DNA of 64,000 nt from contig NZ_JARUND010000003.1 of the NCBI RefSeq assembly GCF_036898825.1, positions 1 to 64,000 of the forward strand. The letters run 5' to 3'. The position numbers and the translations under genes are program-made. The first letter of the stretch is position 1; every line of letters begins with the position of its first letter. Under the pieces are notes generated by a model, which saw only the letters and a program-made list of their open reading frames with translations, did not search any database and was not told the origin of the DNA. Of this stretch, positions 8,733 through 17,646 are shown one piece after another. Origin of the DNA: Streptomyces sp. B21-083 (GTDB lineage: Bacteria > Actinomycetota > Actinomycetes > Streptomycetales > Streptomycetaceae).

Positions 8733-10058
8733 ATGGATGAACGTCCCAGGACGCTGCTCAAGGCCCTGGTGGCCCAACGGCACTGGCGTTACGGCGACTT
8801 CTCGGCCCACTTCACCCGCATCGCCGAGAAGATCATCAAGAAGGGCACCGCGAACCCGACGATCTCCGAGGCGCAGTTCCGCCGCTGGACCGCGGGAACC
8901 ATCCGGACCCTGCCGAGCCCAGACGCGTGCCGGGTGTTGGAGGAGATGTTCGGCGTCAGTGCCGCCGCCCTGTTCCAGGCGCCGCCCTCGCCCGAGTCAC
9001 CCGCACCCGTATTCAGCCTGAAAGACGAGATCGACATGACCGCACGCGACGCATCCAGCGAGGCCGGCGCCGCCGCCTCCGCGTCCATCTCCGACACCAC
9101 CCTCGACCAGCTGCGAGACGACGTCGCCGAACTCGCCCGCCGCTACCACTCCTTCTCGGCGTTCGAAGTCCTCCAGACCGCGCGCAGGCTGAGGGAGGAA
9201 GCGGAACAACACCGTGACCGCACCCAGGTGCCCGCCCAGCAACAGGACCTACTGATCATCGCGGGCCAAGCCTGCGCACTGCTGTCCGCGGCGGCCTTCG
9301 ACCTCGGGTCCCTCGACGGCGCCACTCGCCTCGCCCGCGCCTCCGCCCTGTACGGCGAGACCGCCCGCTTCACACCGCTACGGGCCTTCGCCGGAGGTGC
9401 TCTCGCCTACATCGCCTACTTCTCCGGCCGCCCCGCCGAGGCAGCCCAGATCGCGCAACGCGCGCAGATGCTCACCGGCCTCGGCGACGTCGCGCACCGC
9501 CGCCTGGCGGCCATCGAGGCACGCGCGCATGGCCACCGAGGCGACGCCGCCTCCGCCCAGCAGGCCATCGACGTCTCCCATCGGGAGGGACGCGGGGAGA
9601 CCGACGACCTGCACGACGGCGTGGCCGGCGAATTCGGCTTCCCCGGCGAGCGGTTGGCCATGTCCAACGCCTCGACCTGCCTGCTCCTCGGTGACGGCGA
9701 ACAGGCCGAGGCCGCAGCCAGCACCGCCCTGGAGATGGTAACCAGCAAGCCCGAGGCACTCCGCTCCGCACGCGTCGTGGGCGGCGCCGCCGCGGACCTG
9801 GCCGCCGCGAGGCTACTGAGCGGCGATCTCGACGGAGCCTCCGAAGCCCTCGAACCCGTCTGGATCGTGCCAGGTGAGCAACGCGCCACCGGCCTGCTGA
9901 CCCGCACCGCGCGCATCCGCCGGGCCCTGACCGACGAACGCTTCCACCGAACGCCCCTCGCCGACGACATCGGCGATCGCCTGGAGCACTTCAGCCGACT
10001 CGCCGCCCAGCACCAACTCGGCGCGGGCGCCGGAGCGGTGGCCGCCCTGGAGGGCTGA
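8733..10058 (+). CDS. Helix-turn-helix/TPR-like regulator beside the lanthipeptide operon
   Basis: The 441-residue protein begins with a basic helical domain (about 1-70, ending with LEEMFGVSAAALF) like the XRE-type DNA-binding heads of Streptomyces regulators. It continues with a long alanine-rich helical array resembling tetratricopeptide repeats (LDGATRLARASALYGE, GRPAEAAQIAQRAQM, GDGEQAEAAASTALEM). This plan is common in cluster-situated regulators that sense a small ligand or peptide. The ATG at 8733 was chosen over an ATG 36 bp upstream because GAGAGGGG lies at the right distance. It is transcribed away from the biosynthetic operon and is the best candidate for its regulator; that is inference. 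Confidence 0.75.
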   Translation: MDERPRTLLKALVAQRHWRYGDFSAHFTRIAEKIIKKGTANPTISEAQFRRWTAGTIRTLPSPDACRVLEEMFGVSAAALFQAPPSPESPAPVFSLKDEIDMTARDASSEAGAAASASISDTTLDQLRDDVAELARRYHSFSAFEVLQTARRLREEAEQHRDRTQVPAQQQDLLIIAGQACALLSAAAFDLGSLDGATRLARASALYGETARFTPLRAFAGGALAYIAYFSGRPAEAAQIAQRAQMLTGLGDVAHRRLAAIEARAHGHRGDAASAQQAIDVSHREGRGETDDLHDGVAGEFGFPGERLAMSNASTCLLLGDGEQAEAAASTALEMVTSKPEALRSARVVGGAAADLAAARLLSGDLDGASEALEPVWIVPGEQRATGLLTRTARIRRALTDERFHRTPLADDIGDRLEHFSRLAAQHQLGAGAGAVAALEG

Positions 10059-10064
10059 GGCGAC

Positions 10065-11090
10065 TCAGGAGCCGGAGGCCAGGGCAGCGAGGATCTTAGC
10101 CTCCTTCTCGGGGGCGAGCCCGTGCTCCGCCCAGCGGGGGTGATCCACGGGGCGACCGTCGGCCCGCAGCCACGCCCAGGTGTCCGTGATCGTCTCGGTG
10201 AGCGGGCGGCACCGCAGACCGGCCTCCACCGCACGGCCGGCATCCACCGACCACACCCCTGTGTGGGTACGCCACAGTGGCAGTTCGGTCCACTGCCGCA
10301 CTCCGTGCTCGACGAGCGCCTCCGGCTCCACCCAGACCAGGTGACCGTCCGTCTCGGTGACGGCGAGGCACGCGAGCAGGAAGTTCCCGAAGCCCATCCC
10401 CTCAGGGTGGGCCACGTTGAAGGCGCCGCCGGTGGTCGCGGCTGCCTGGTCCGTGGCGAAGGCCGCGACATCGCGCACGTCGACCGGCTGGATGAGGCGG
10501 TCGGCCGGAGCCGGCGCCAGCACTGGTCCACCCCGGCCGGCCCGGTTCAGCCACCACGGCAGCCGGCCCACGTACTCACCCGGCCCAAGAATGACCCCGG
10601 GCCGCAGAAACACCGCCCGCTCGCCGAACGCCTCACTGACCGCCCGCTCCCCGCCGGCCTTCTGAAACCCGTATTTGGTGGGCGAACCGTCCGAGCCCGT
10701 GTGGCCGAAGGACTCGTCCGCGTCGGACGGGCAGTCCAGCACCTTGGACGATTCGGTCAGGGTCTGGTGCGGCCACCCCGCGTACACCGACACGGTGGAG
10801 ATGTGCACCCACCGGGACGCCGCGTCACGCAGCGCCTGTACGGCCAGCCGCACGTCACACGGAGGCAGATCGGAACTCGACGTGTCGATCACGGCATCCC
10901 AAGGACCCTGGGCAGCAAGCCTGTTGAGGTCTTCTACTTGAGTACGGTCGCCGTGGACCGCGCGCACCTCGGGCACGTCCCGCCCAGACCGGCCGCGGTT
11001 GAACGTCGTCACGTCCCAGCCGCGGCGTAGCGCCTCGTCCACGATGCTCTTGCCCAGGAACCACGTACCGCCCAAGACCAGAATCCTCAT
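10065..11090 (-). CDS. NAD-dependent epimerase/reductase (extended SDR)
   Basis: The 341-residue protein starts MRILVLGGTWFLGKS, a Rossmann nucleotide-binding motif of the GGxxFLG type, followed by TTFNRGRS, which suits NADP or NAD binding. The rest resembles the NAD-dependent epimerase/dehydratase group related to isoflavone reductase and chloroplast stem-loop-binding proteins. The usual YxxxK pair is not clear: YGFQKAGGE may be a variant. The substrate is unknown. The ATG at 11090 is embedded in the stop of the truncated HTH frame upstream (ATGA), and the 3' end faces the regulator gene 6 bp away. It may be a tailoring enzyme, but there is no proof that it belongs to the lanthipeptide cluster. 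Confidence 0.75.
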   Translation of the reverse strand: MRILVLGGTWFLGKSIVDEALRRGWDVTTFNRGRSGRDVPEVRAVHGDRTQVEDLNRLAAQGPWDAVIDTSSSDLPPCDVRLAVQALRDAASRWVHISTVSVYAGWPHQTLTESSKVLDCPSDADESFGHTGSDGSPTKYGFQKAGGERAVSEAFGERAVFLRPGVILGPGEYVGRLPWWLNRAGRGGPVLAPAPADRLIQPVDVRDVAAFATDQAAATTGGAFNVAHPEGMGFGNFLLACLAVTETDGHLVWVEPEALVEHGVRQWTELPLWRTHTGVWSVDAGRAVEAGLRCRPLTETITDTWAWLRADGRPVDHPRWAEHGLAPEKEAKILAALASGS

Positions 11091-11311
11091 GCCCAGAATC
11101 CTGCCCTTCCCGAGGACCCAGGAGAAGAGACCCCAGCCCAGCCGTGGGGAACAGAGTCGTCGCCCAGGTCGACGCGCGAACACTTCGACTCATGCCAACC
11201 GAGGCTGTTGGCCAGCGCTCGCTTGGTGAGCCCGGCATCGAGCCGGATTTCACTCAGGCGTTTACCCAGGGCTCTGCGGGCTTCCTGAACGCTCGAGGAT
11301 GGCGATGTCAT
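11087..11311 (-). pseudogene. Truncated XRE-type HTH regulator (partner of DUF6879)
   Basis: Only the N-terminal 50 or so residues of a Streptomyces XRE regulator remain: MTSPSSSVQEARRALGKRL, then the HTH helices of LDAGLTKRALANSLGWHESK. Intact relatives are about 270-290 residues with a ligand-binding C-terminal part. Here the family sequence stops after KCSRVDLGDDS and runs into unrelated sequence, ending with TGA over the start of the epimerase gene. It follows the DUF6879 gene by 26 bp, the usual partner arrangement. A deletion joining this locus to the epimerase gene is the simplest explanation. Confidence 0.7.
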
Positions 11312-11337
11312 GTCGCTGCGAATTGCCGTTCGAGCCG

Positions 11338-11847
11338 TCAGGCCGGCTGGAACTCTGCGTGCGGTGTTGCCCGCGCCCACACGGACTCGAAGGCAGACTC
11401 GCAGAGCTTCGCCACCTCTGGGTCTTCCGTGAGTTCCACCTCCATGTTCTCGCCGTCGCCGTCGAAGTGGTTGACGAGGACGAGGCTGGAGTCGAAAAGC
11501 CAGAAGTCGTTGCCAGGAAGTGCGAGGCCCGTTGCGTTTCGCCGGGAGAGCCAGCGCACGTCTTCGCCGGCGGCGATGTTCAGTCCGTTCGTCACGTCGT
11601 ACTCGAAGCGGATGTACTCGCTGACGGGAGTCGATACGACCCGGGCTCGGCGGACCTCGACGCCTCGCGAGGTCGCCTCAGTGACGATGCTGTGCCAGCC
11701 ACCCCAGCGCTCGGCCGGGTCGAGTGCCACGCCGGCCTTCCAGTCGACGAAGGCCGGGTCCGACTTCATGTAGGCGTCGCGCATCTCCAGATGGACAGCC
11801 GTCCTCTGGCAGTCGCGGAACAGTTCCTCAAACGTCGGGGTCCTCAT
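11338..11847 (-). CDS. DUF6879 family protein
   Basis: The 169-residue soluble protein starts MRTPTFEELFRDCQRTAVHLEMRD in two halves (TFEELFRDCQ and AVHLEMRD) and has the conserved VRRARVVSTPVSEYIRFEYD centre and FWLFDS..LVLVNHFDGDG end of the DUF6879 family. In Streptomyces these genes sit next to XRE regulators, much as DUF397 genes sit next to whiJ-like regulators. By analogy they may modulate the DNA-binding partner; this is inference. Its start overlaps the preceding small gene by 20 bp and its usual partner downstream is truncated, so this copy may be orphaned. Confidence 0.8.
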   Translation of the reverse strand: MRTPTFEELFRDCQRTAVHLEMRDAYMKSDPAFVDWKAGVALDPAERWGGWHSIVTEATSRGVEVRRARVVSTPVSEYIRFEYDVTNGLNIAAGEDVRWLSRRNATGLALPGNDFWLFDSSLVLVNHFDGDGENMEVELTEDPEVAKLCESAFESVWARATPHAEFQPA

Positions 11848-12058
11848 CGGCCTTCTTCACCTCCAGGAAGAACTGCACCATGCGCCGGGGGATCTCCACC
11901 ACCGACTCGTGGCCGGGGATGTCCATCTGCCCGAGGCGCTCGATGTCCTCCACCTTCCAACCCTGCACGAGGTAGCTGTCCTTCTCCTCGTCGAGGTAGA
12001 TGGTGGGGGAGCCGCCACTGGGACTCTCCGGGTCCTTACCGAGCTTACGCAGGGCCAT
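11828..12058 (-). CDS. Small conserved protein preceding the DUF6879 gene
   Basis: A 76-residue acidic protein (GSPTIYLDEEKDSYLVQGWK, then ESVVEIPRRMVQFFLEVKK). A strong GAGGAGG ribosome site lies seven bases before the ATG. It overlaps the DUF6879 start by 20 bp, so the two are very likely co-translated. Small proteins of this kind accompany DUF6879/XRE pairs in many Streptomyces genomes. No known domain or function; cytosolic by composition. Confidence 0.75.
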   Translation of the reverse strand: MALRKLGKDPESPSGGSPTIYLDEEKDSYLVQGWKVEDIERLGQMDIPGHESVVEIPRRMVQFFLEVKKADEDPDV

Positions 12059-12554
12059 GATGTCCTCCTCGAACGCCGGTAACGATCTCTGTGCCAGAGC
12101 TGGCCCGCGGCGGTGCCGTGAAACGAGGAACTTGCCGAAACTTGCCGGGAGTACGGAAGTTGACCTTGCGCGGCCGGGGTTAGGGCGACGAGCAGTGAGC
12201 CAGCCGCAATCCCCCAGCAGTGGCCGGAATCGATACCTGTGCGTCGCTCCTCGAAGGGCTGTTCCGGAGGTCGAGGAACATCGTGCGGAAGTGCGGCTGG
12301 GGGCCGCTTCATCAAGGTAGACCGGCTGCGTGAACTCGCCGACGTCATACCCAAGATCCTGCCCATCTCCAAGTTCCGGAAGCAGGGCGGACCCTCATGC
12401 CGGGAACCGGTGCAGTCGCTCCGACGAGCGGGGAAACACCGATCGGTGGCGTACGGACGTATGGGCGCGGTTCGCTTCGCCGATTCACCAGTTCGCCGGA
12501 GGCAGACAGAGACGATGCCGAAACTACTGGTGAAGTACGGAGGGGCATGTCAAC
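12059..12554. other. Intergenic stretch with possible coding remnant
   Basis: These 496 bp separate the divergent DUF6879 unit and DUF317 remnant. A stretch on the + strand near 12,305-12,390 reads FIKVDRLRELADVIPKILPI without start or recognisable domain and may be a gene scrap. A weak inverted repeat TCCTCGA...TCGAGGA (12248-12277, 16-nt spacer) is also present. I see no RNA gene. Confidence 0.3.
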
Positions 12555-13224
12555 GTGGACGACCCGCTGAAACCCCAGGTCAACGACGGTCAGCGACCTG
12601 TGGCCGAGTTCATGGAGGCGCCCCTGTACCCGCACCTTCCCAGTGATACCTCCTGCCCCCACTCGCCGGACCCGGTGTACTGGGTCATCCCGCGCCACCT
12701 GGCCGGCGACGACGGAGTTCTCGCCGAGCGCATCGGCGACACCCTGACCGGCCTCGGCTGGCGCATGTGGCCCACGGCCCGCCACACCCTGCTGTACATG
12801 AGCCCGGATGGGCTGCGCGGTGCCGAGTGGATCCTCGCGGCCCACCCGTTCGAGCTGGGCGGACTGCCCGTCGCCTGGCAGCTGAGCGCCCGCACACATG
12901 CCGCCTCGGCGATGACGGAGTGGAACGCGTACTTCACCGGAGGTGTCCCGTACGAGGCACTCGCCGACCTTCTCGTCGCCATCGACGCTCGCGAGGCGCC
13001 CGACGTCGGCTTCAGGGGGCATGGGAAGGTTCTCGACGCGCTCGGTGCGCGAGGCTGGATCCGCGACGTGGACCGGCCCACAACCACGGCCACGGACCCC
13101 GGACTGGCCTCCAGCGTCTCCCTGGAGATGCTGCCGCCGCTCATCCAGGACGCCGACCCGCGCCCTGATCTGATGGGTTGGCAGGCGTGGGCGGAACCCG
13201 TCCTCGGCGCCCCGTACCTGTGGA
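12555..13224 (+). pseudogene. DUF317 protein, 3'-truncated at a recombination junction
   Basis: The frame starts at GTG 12555 behind a GGAGGGG site and encodes a DUF317 protein: WVIPRHLAGD near residue 40, WILAAHPFELGGLPVAWQLS, and a second copy of the domain around WQAWAEPVLGAPYLW. DUF317 genes are common in Streptomyces accessory regions; their function is unknown. At about 13,221 the family sequence stops and the DNA becomes that of a flavin-dependent monooxygenase in another frame. The formal open frame continues to 13358 but the last ~45 residues are out-of-frame translation. The C-terminus is therefore lost. Confidence 0.75.
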
Positions 13225-14499
13225 AACAGCTACACGGACATGGACCAGTTCGTGCGTTACGCGCAGGCCCGCTGAGCGCGGCAAGATCCAGCTGCTGTTC
13301 ATCGCGGACACCCCGGTCCTGGACGTCGACCTCGACCACCATGCCCCGCACCACATGATCGACCCGCTGCTGATCCTGACCGTCCTTGCGCGCGAGACCG
13401 AGCGGATCGGCCTGGTCACCACCGCCTCCACCACGTTCACCGAGCCCTACAACCTCGCCCGCCAGTTCAAGGCCCTCGACGTGATCAGCCACGGCCGGGC
13501 CGGCTGGAACGCGGTGACCACCTCCGACCCCGCCGCCGCGGCGAACTTCGGCGCGACGATCCCACCGCGCGCGGAGAAGTACGAGCGCGCCCACGAGGTC
13601 ATCCAGATCGTGCAGGGGCTGTGGGGCAGCTGGGAGAAGGACGCCTGGCTGCTCGACGTCGACGGCAAGCGGTTCGCCGACATGGACAAGATCCAGCCGG
13701 TCAACCTGCAGGGCAAGCACGTCGCCTCCCGTGGCCCGCTGCCCATCCCCCAGTCCGAGCAGGGCCAGCCGGTCATCTTCCAGGCGGCGGCAGTTAGGGC
13801 CTGGAAATCGCGGGCCGTTACGCCAGCGGCGTCTACGCCAACCCGTACACCATCGAGGACGCCCAGGCCCAGCGCCAGGCCCTGCGGGACGCCGCCAAGC
13901 GCGCCGGACGCGACCCGGGCGAGGTGAAAATGCTCGCCGGCTTCATGCCGACCATCGCCCCCTCCCGCCAGGCCGCCCTGGAACGGCGCCGCTTTTTGGA
14001 CGAGGTCGTCGACCTGAACCAACGCGTCCGCTACCTCGGCGCCATGATCGGCCTCCTGCTCGACCCCGGCCGGCTCGACGAGCCCCTGACGGCGGACCAG
14101 CTCGCCGACGCCATACCCAGTCCGCACGACCCACGCTCCGCCCACGCCCTCGAAGTGGCCCGGGAAGGCTGGACCCTGCGCGACGTGCTCGCCCACGGCG
14201 TCATCGACTACCACCCGGTGGTCGCCGGCACCGCCACCGACGCGGCCGACCACATGCAGCAGTGGTTCGAGGCAGGGGCCTGCGACGGCTTCTCGATCGC
14301 CATCGACAGCTACCACGATGGCTTCGACGCCTTCGTCGACCAGGTCGTCCCGCTCCTGCAGGAACGCGGCCTGTTCCACGACGACTACGAAGGCCCCACC
14401 CTGCGCGAGAACCTCGGCGCCCCCGAGCAGTACGGCCTCGACCCGCGCTTCAGGAAGCCGGCCAGGTTGCTGAGTAAGCCGCCAGAGCATGCGCCGTGA
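13225..14499 (+). pseudogene. LLM-type flavin-dependent monooxygenase, truncated and frameshifted
   Basis: Three consecutive frames together encode most of an NtaA/SnaA/DszA-type luciferase-like monooxygenase. Frame one begins SYTDMDQFVRYAQA (13,228 on). After an extra C near 13,268-13,270 the second frame carries ERGKIQLLFIADTPVLDVD, then TERIGLVTTASTTFTEPYNL and HGRAGWNAVTTSDPAAAANF. Near 13,790 a small deletion returns to the first frame with GLEIAGRYASGVYANPYT through to LRENLGAPEQYGLDPRF. The first ~40 residues of the family are missing at the junction with the DUF317 gene. No functional enzyme can be expected. The intact ancestor would have used reduced FMN from a partner reductase, which is not in the window. 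Confidence 0.85.
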
Positions 14500-14689
14500 A
14501 CTGTCGCTTTGCGTAAGTGACTTCGCAAGCTCAACTCGCAATAGTGGTGCAGGTCACATGAAATGCGTCTCGCCATTCGAGACGCTGGAGGTCGACGCAT
14601 CCGGAGTGGCCCCCAAGCGGCCCGGATGTGGTCGCCTTACCTCGACTTAGGGCACGCGGAGGGCACGGAACCTCCGAATTGGACTAGAC

Positions 14690-14731
14690 AACAAACAAAC
14701 CCCAGGCCGCTGACCTGGGATTTCAATCTGG
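14690..14731 (-). terminator. Hairpin downstream of tRNA-Gly
   Basis: On the minus strand CCCAGG-TCAGCGG-CCTGGG is followed by GTTTGTTTG directly after the tRNA 3' end. This fits an intrinsic terminator for the tRNA transcript. Confidence 0.65.
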
Positions 14732-14802
14732 AGCGGGTGACGAGAATCGAACTCGCACTCTCAGCTTGGGAAGCTGATGTTCTACCACTAAACTACACCC
14801 GC
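14732..14802 (-). tRNA. tRNA-Gly(CCC)
   Basis: A 71-nt cloverleaf reads on the minus strand: acceptor GCGGGTG pairs with CACCCGC, discriminator T, anticodon stem TCAGC/GCTGA around the loop TTCCCAA (anticodon CCC), and T-arm GAGTTCGATTC. CCA is not encoded. The 3' end faces the accessory block on the left, the orientation expected if an element had integrated at this tRNA. Confidence 0.95.
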
Positions 14803-15171
14803 GTAAGACGCCGGTCAGGCCGGTGTCCGAACGCTCAGTCACTCTACCGCACGCCAGGCCCCCGGCGCCGAAGCCCTGGGGCCTGCCGCCGTTTCCGGGG
14901 GATTCCGGCGGTGTTCCAGGCGTGGACCGGGCTCGAATCGGACCCGAACCGCATGTGAACCGCATCCGAACCGGACGCGTTTTCGCGGCGTGACCCGGCT
15001 GCGGGTGGGCGGAGTTGGGGCGTACGGTGGGGGCTCGGAAGAGGGGTCGGGCAGGTTCGGGCGGGATCGGAGTGCCGCCTGCAGAGCCGCCCTTTTCGTC
15101 CCGTAATGTGGCGGTCCTCGTCGGTCTCGACAGTGACCGGCGACGGCTCTTGGGGAAGGGACTCTGAGGAC
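14803..15171. other. Intergenic region between tRNA-Gly and the small Zn-ribbon-like gene
   Basis: This 369-bp stretch must hold the tRNA promoter (reading left) and a promoter for the genes to the right. I saw no repeat, hairpin or coding sequence that I can support. Confidence 0.4.
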
Positions 15172-15354
15172 TTGATCGAGCGCACCGTCGTCCGTTGTGC
15201 CGAAGGGCACGTGTTCAGCACCGCTTCGTTCCCGATGCAGCAGGCCGAGCGGCTCGGCCCCGGCCGGCTGGTCCGGTGTCCGCGCTGTGCGCGGCTCCGC
15301 AGTGTGGTGCCGGTGACGTTGGAGCAGCAGCAGCGGAGCACCACCAGTACGTAA
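15172..15354 (+). CDS. Small conserved protein with paired Cys motifs
   Basis: From TTG 15172 a 60-residue protein reads MIERTVVRCAEGHVFSTASF with a Cys-x-x-x-His and a later VRCPRCARLRSVVP; the spacing of Cys9/His13 and CPRC suggests a compact zinc ribbon. Small proteins of this form are conserved near dcd in Streptomyces. A longer frame from ATG 15106 exists but its added residues look non-coding. No known function; a nucleic-acid or protein-binding zinc module is inferred. Confidence 0.6.
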   Translation: MIERTVVRCAEGHVFSTASFPMQQAERLGPGRLVRCPRCARLRSVVPVTLEQQQRSTTST

Positions 15355-15449
15355 AGTCAGTAAGTCGGTAAGTGAGCCAGTGAGTAAGTGAAGTAGAGCA
15401 GTGCGGGCGCGCGGAACCGGCCGGTGGTGTCGGGTTCGCGCGTCTTGCG

Positions 15450-15461
15450 TATCCTCGGGGC
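15450..15461 (+). promoter_or_regulatory. -10 box of dcd, leaderless start
   Basis: TATCCT (15450-15455) is followed by six bases and then the GTG start of dcd. With transcription starting about six bases after a -10 box, the mRNA should begin at or next to the start codon; no ribosome site is seen. Confidence 0.55.
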
Positions 15462-16037
15462 GTGCTTCTCTCAGACAAGGACATCCGGGCCGAGATCGAT
15501 TCCGGGCGGGTACGGATCGATCCCTACGACGAATCCATGGTGCAGCCGTCGAGCGTGGACGTGCGCCTCGACCGCTACTTCCGGGTGTTCGAGAACCACC
15601 GTTACCCCCACATCGACCCCTCCGTCGAACAGGCCGACCTCACGCGTCTGGTCGAGCCCGAGGGCGACGAGCCGTTCATCCTCCACCCCGGGGAGTTCGT
15701 GCTCGCCTCGACGTACGAGGTCATCACGCTCCCCGACGACCTCGCCTCCCGTCTCGAAGGCAAGAGCTCGCTCGGGCGGCTCGGGCTCGTCACCCACTCC
15801 ACCGCCGGGTTCATCGACCCGGGGTTCAGCGGGCATGTGACGCTCGAACTCTCCAACCTCGCGACGCTGCCCATCAAGCTCTGGCCCGGTATGAAGATCG
15901 GCCAGCTGTGCCTGTTCCAGCTGAGCTCGTCGGCCGAGTTCCCGTACGGCAGCGAGCGGTACGGCTCCCGGTATCAGGGGCAGCGCGGGCCCACCGCCTC
16001 CCGGTCCTTCCTCAACTTCCACCGGACGCAGGTGTGA
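15462..16037 (+). CDS. dcd: dCTP deaminase
   Basis: The 191-residue protein matches Dcd, which deaminates dCTP to dUTP in thymidylate supply (in some actinobacteria the enzyme also hydrolyses dUTP to dUMP). Diagnostic segments are [29 protein letters not shown], the nucleotide-binding [20 protein letters not shown] with the catalytic Glu region, and the C-terminal [14 protein letters not shown] that closes over the triphosphate. Length is normal. Transcription is probably leaderless. It overlaps the next gene by four bases, so a nucleotide-metabolism pair is likely. Confidence 0.97.
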   Translation: MLLSDKDIRAEIDSGRVRIDPYDESMVQPSSVDVRLDRYFRVFENHRYPHIDPSVEQADLTRLVEPEGDEPFILHPGEFVLASTYEVITLPDDLASRLEGKSSLGRLGLVTHSTAGFIDPGFSGHVTLELSNLATLPIKLWPGMKIGQLCLFQLSSSAEFPYGSERYGSRYQGQRGPTASRSFLNFHRTQV

Positions 16038-16561
16038 GCGTGGTGGGTGACGTGAGTGGTGTGCGGGAGAACCTCTCCTACGAGTCGTTCGGTGTCGCCG
16101 TCCGCGAGCTCGCGCAGACCATCGCCGACGACGGGTACGAGCCCGATGTCGTCCTCAGCATCGCCCGGGGTGGGGTGTTCGTCGCCGGTGGGCTCGCCTA
16201 CGCGCTCGACTGCAAGAACATCCACCTGGTCAACGTCGAGTTCTATACCGGCGTCGGAACCACACTCCCCATGCCCGTCATGCTCGCGCCCGTCCCCAAC
16301 GCCATCGACTTCTCCGCCAAGAAGGTCCTCATCACCGACGACGTCGCCGACACCGGCAAGACGCTCAAGCTGGTGCGGGACTTCTGCCTGGACGCCGTCG
16401 CCGAGGTGCGTTCGGCGGTGATCTACGAGAAGACGCAGTCGCTCGTGAAATGCGAGTACGTCTGGAAGCGGACCGACGCGTGGATCAACTTTCCGTGGAG
16501 TGTTCTGCCCGTGGTGCGTAAGGCGGGGGAAGCCGTCACGCCCTCCCGGGAAGCGTTGTAG
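16034..16561 (+). CDS. PRPP-binding phosphoribosyltransferase
   Basis: About 175 residues of a type I phosphoribosyltransferase. The PRPP loop is clear: [14 protein letters not shown] at about residue 100, with the two acidic residues before the small-residue turn. [17 protein letters not shown] provides the pyrophosphate loop. Family members include hypoxanthine/xanthine and uncharacterised phosphoribosyltransferases; the base specificity cannot be told from sequence. Start GTG 16034 overlaps the dcd stop (GTGTGA); in-frame GTGs at 16040 and 16043 are alternatives. Together with dcd it suggests a nucleotide-salvage operon. Confidence 0.88.
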   Translation: MSVVGDVSGVRENLSYESFGVAVRELAQTIADDGYEPDVVLSIARGGVFVAGGLAYALDCKNIHLVNVEFYTGVGTTLPMPVMLAPVPNAIDFSAKKVLITDDVADTGKTLKLVRDFCLDAVAEVRSAVIYEKTQSLVKCEYVWKRTDAWINFPWSVLPVVRKAGEAVTPSREAL

Positions 16562-16658
16562 CGCCGGGAGGGTGACTGTCCCTCGCGTGAGGCGGGCAAA
16601 CCGGCCGTCTCCGGCGACGGGCGGTCCGCTTCTTTCCCGTTCCCCCCGTTCCCCGGCG

Positions 16659-17429
16659 TCACTTCGCTCGGAGTACCTTGACGCCGTCCCGCTCGAAGTC
16701 GTAGACGTAGCCGTTGAGGCGGAGGCCGTCGATCGCGCCGATCCACATGAAGTCCCGCCCCTTGCCCACGGCGACCGTGTAGACGGTCGGCCTGGCATTG
16801 ACGTTGGTGAACGAGGCCTTCAGTTGGGCGAAGGTGCACTGGGCGGCCTGGGTGCAGGTCGTCTCGTTGCCCGTGAGGTACCAGTAGCCGGTGCTCGTGG
16901 CGTCGATGAAGGGGCTCCAGCCGTTCGTGACCGGGGACGCGCTCGGCACCCACACCAGCGTGGAGTAGTCGTCGGTGGCCGTCACGTTCGGGTCGATCTC
17001 GAACCTGATGTTCGGCATGTTTGGCGTCGCGCCCCCGTAAGCGACGTTCTCGGCCGTCTGGAAGACGTGGAATCCGACTTGCCGCAGCCGCAGTACCTGC
17101 TGCCCGGAGAAGTCCACTTCGTTGCCGAAGTCGACCTTCTCGCTGGGAGGGACCAGGGTGGTGGAGTTGTTGGCCACCTCGATGCCGAGGCTGCCCCGCC
17201 CGTACGGCGGCCGGGCGGCGGTCCCTGTGGTGCCGAACGGGCCGAAGGGGCCGGTGCGGAGTTCGGCGACCGGGGAACCGATCGTGTTGCGGGCGATCAC
17301 GCCCCAGTGGTCCGAGTGGGGTGGGTTGTTGTCGGCGGCGGCTGATCCAGGAAGGATCGCGGCGATGAGGGCGACCAGCAGGGTGGCCACGAGCACCGTT
17401 CCCTGTCTCACGCCAAGGCGAGCTTTCAC
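16659..17429 (-). CDS. Secreted protein of unknown function
   Basis: GTG 17429 follows AGGAG at five bases and opens a 256-residue precursor with a clear signal peptide: basic VKARLGVRQG, a hydrophobic core TVLVATLLVALIAAIL and a signal-peptidase site after PGSAAA. The mature part is rich in Asn/Thr/Gly and aromatic residues, with two Cys in ETTCTQAAQCTF that could form a disulfide. I recognise no enzyme motif. It ends with YVYDFERDGVKVLRAK. It stands alone, 217 bp after the Yip1-like gene, with its own promoter presumably in between. Confidence 0.75.
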   Translation of the reverse strand: MKARLGVRQGTVLVATLLVALIAAILPGSAAADNNPPHSDHWGVIARNTIGSPVAELRTGPFGPFGTTGTAARPPYGRGSLGIEVANNSTTLVPPSEKVDFGNEVDFSGQQVLRLRQVGFHVFQTAENVAYGGATPNMPNIRFEIDPNVTATDDYSTLVWVPSASPVTNGWSPFIDATSTGYWYLTGNETTCTQAAQCTFAQLKASFTNVNARPTVYTVAVGKGRDFMWIGAIDGLRLNGYVYDFERDGVKVLRAK

Positions 17430-17581
17430 GCGCACTCCTAGTAGGAGATGGTGTAGGGAAAGGTCACGGTATATTACCGTCTGTAATGTCATGATGTGAC
17501 ATGCGGTAAATGGTGTGAGTTTGTTCTTTCCGGCGCTCGCGCGGTCTCGGGCTCGGTCTCCCTCTCGGCGGCGGCATGCCA

Positions 17582-17612
17582 AGGGCCCCCGGCGCCTGGC
17601 GCGGAGGGCCCT
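17582..17612 (-). terminator. GC-rich hairpin after the Yip1-like gene
   Basis: AGGGCCC (17582-17588) pairs with GGGCCCT (17606-17612) around a loop that itself contains GGCGCC. It lies 35 bp beyond the stop of the Yip1-like gene and may end its transcript; no T-run is present. Confidence 0.45.
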
Positions 17613-17646
17613 ACTGGCAGCTGCCAGGTACTAGTACTGGAACGTG

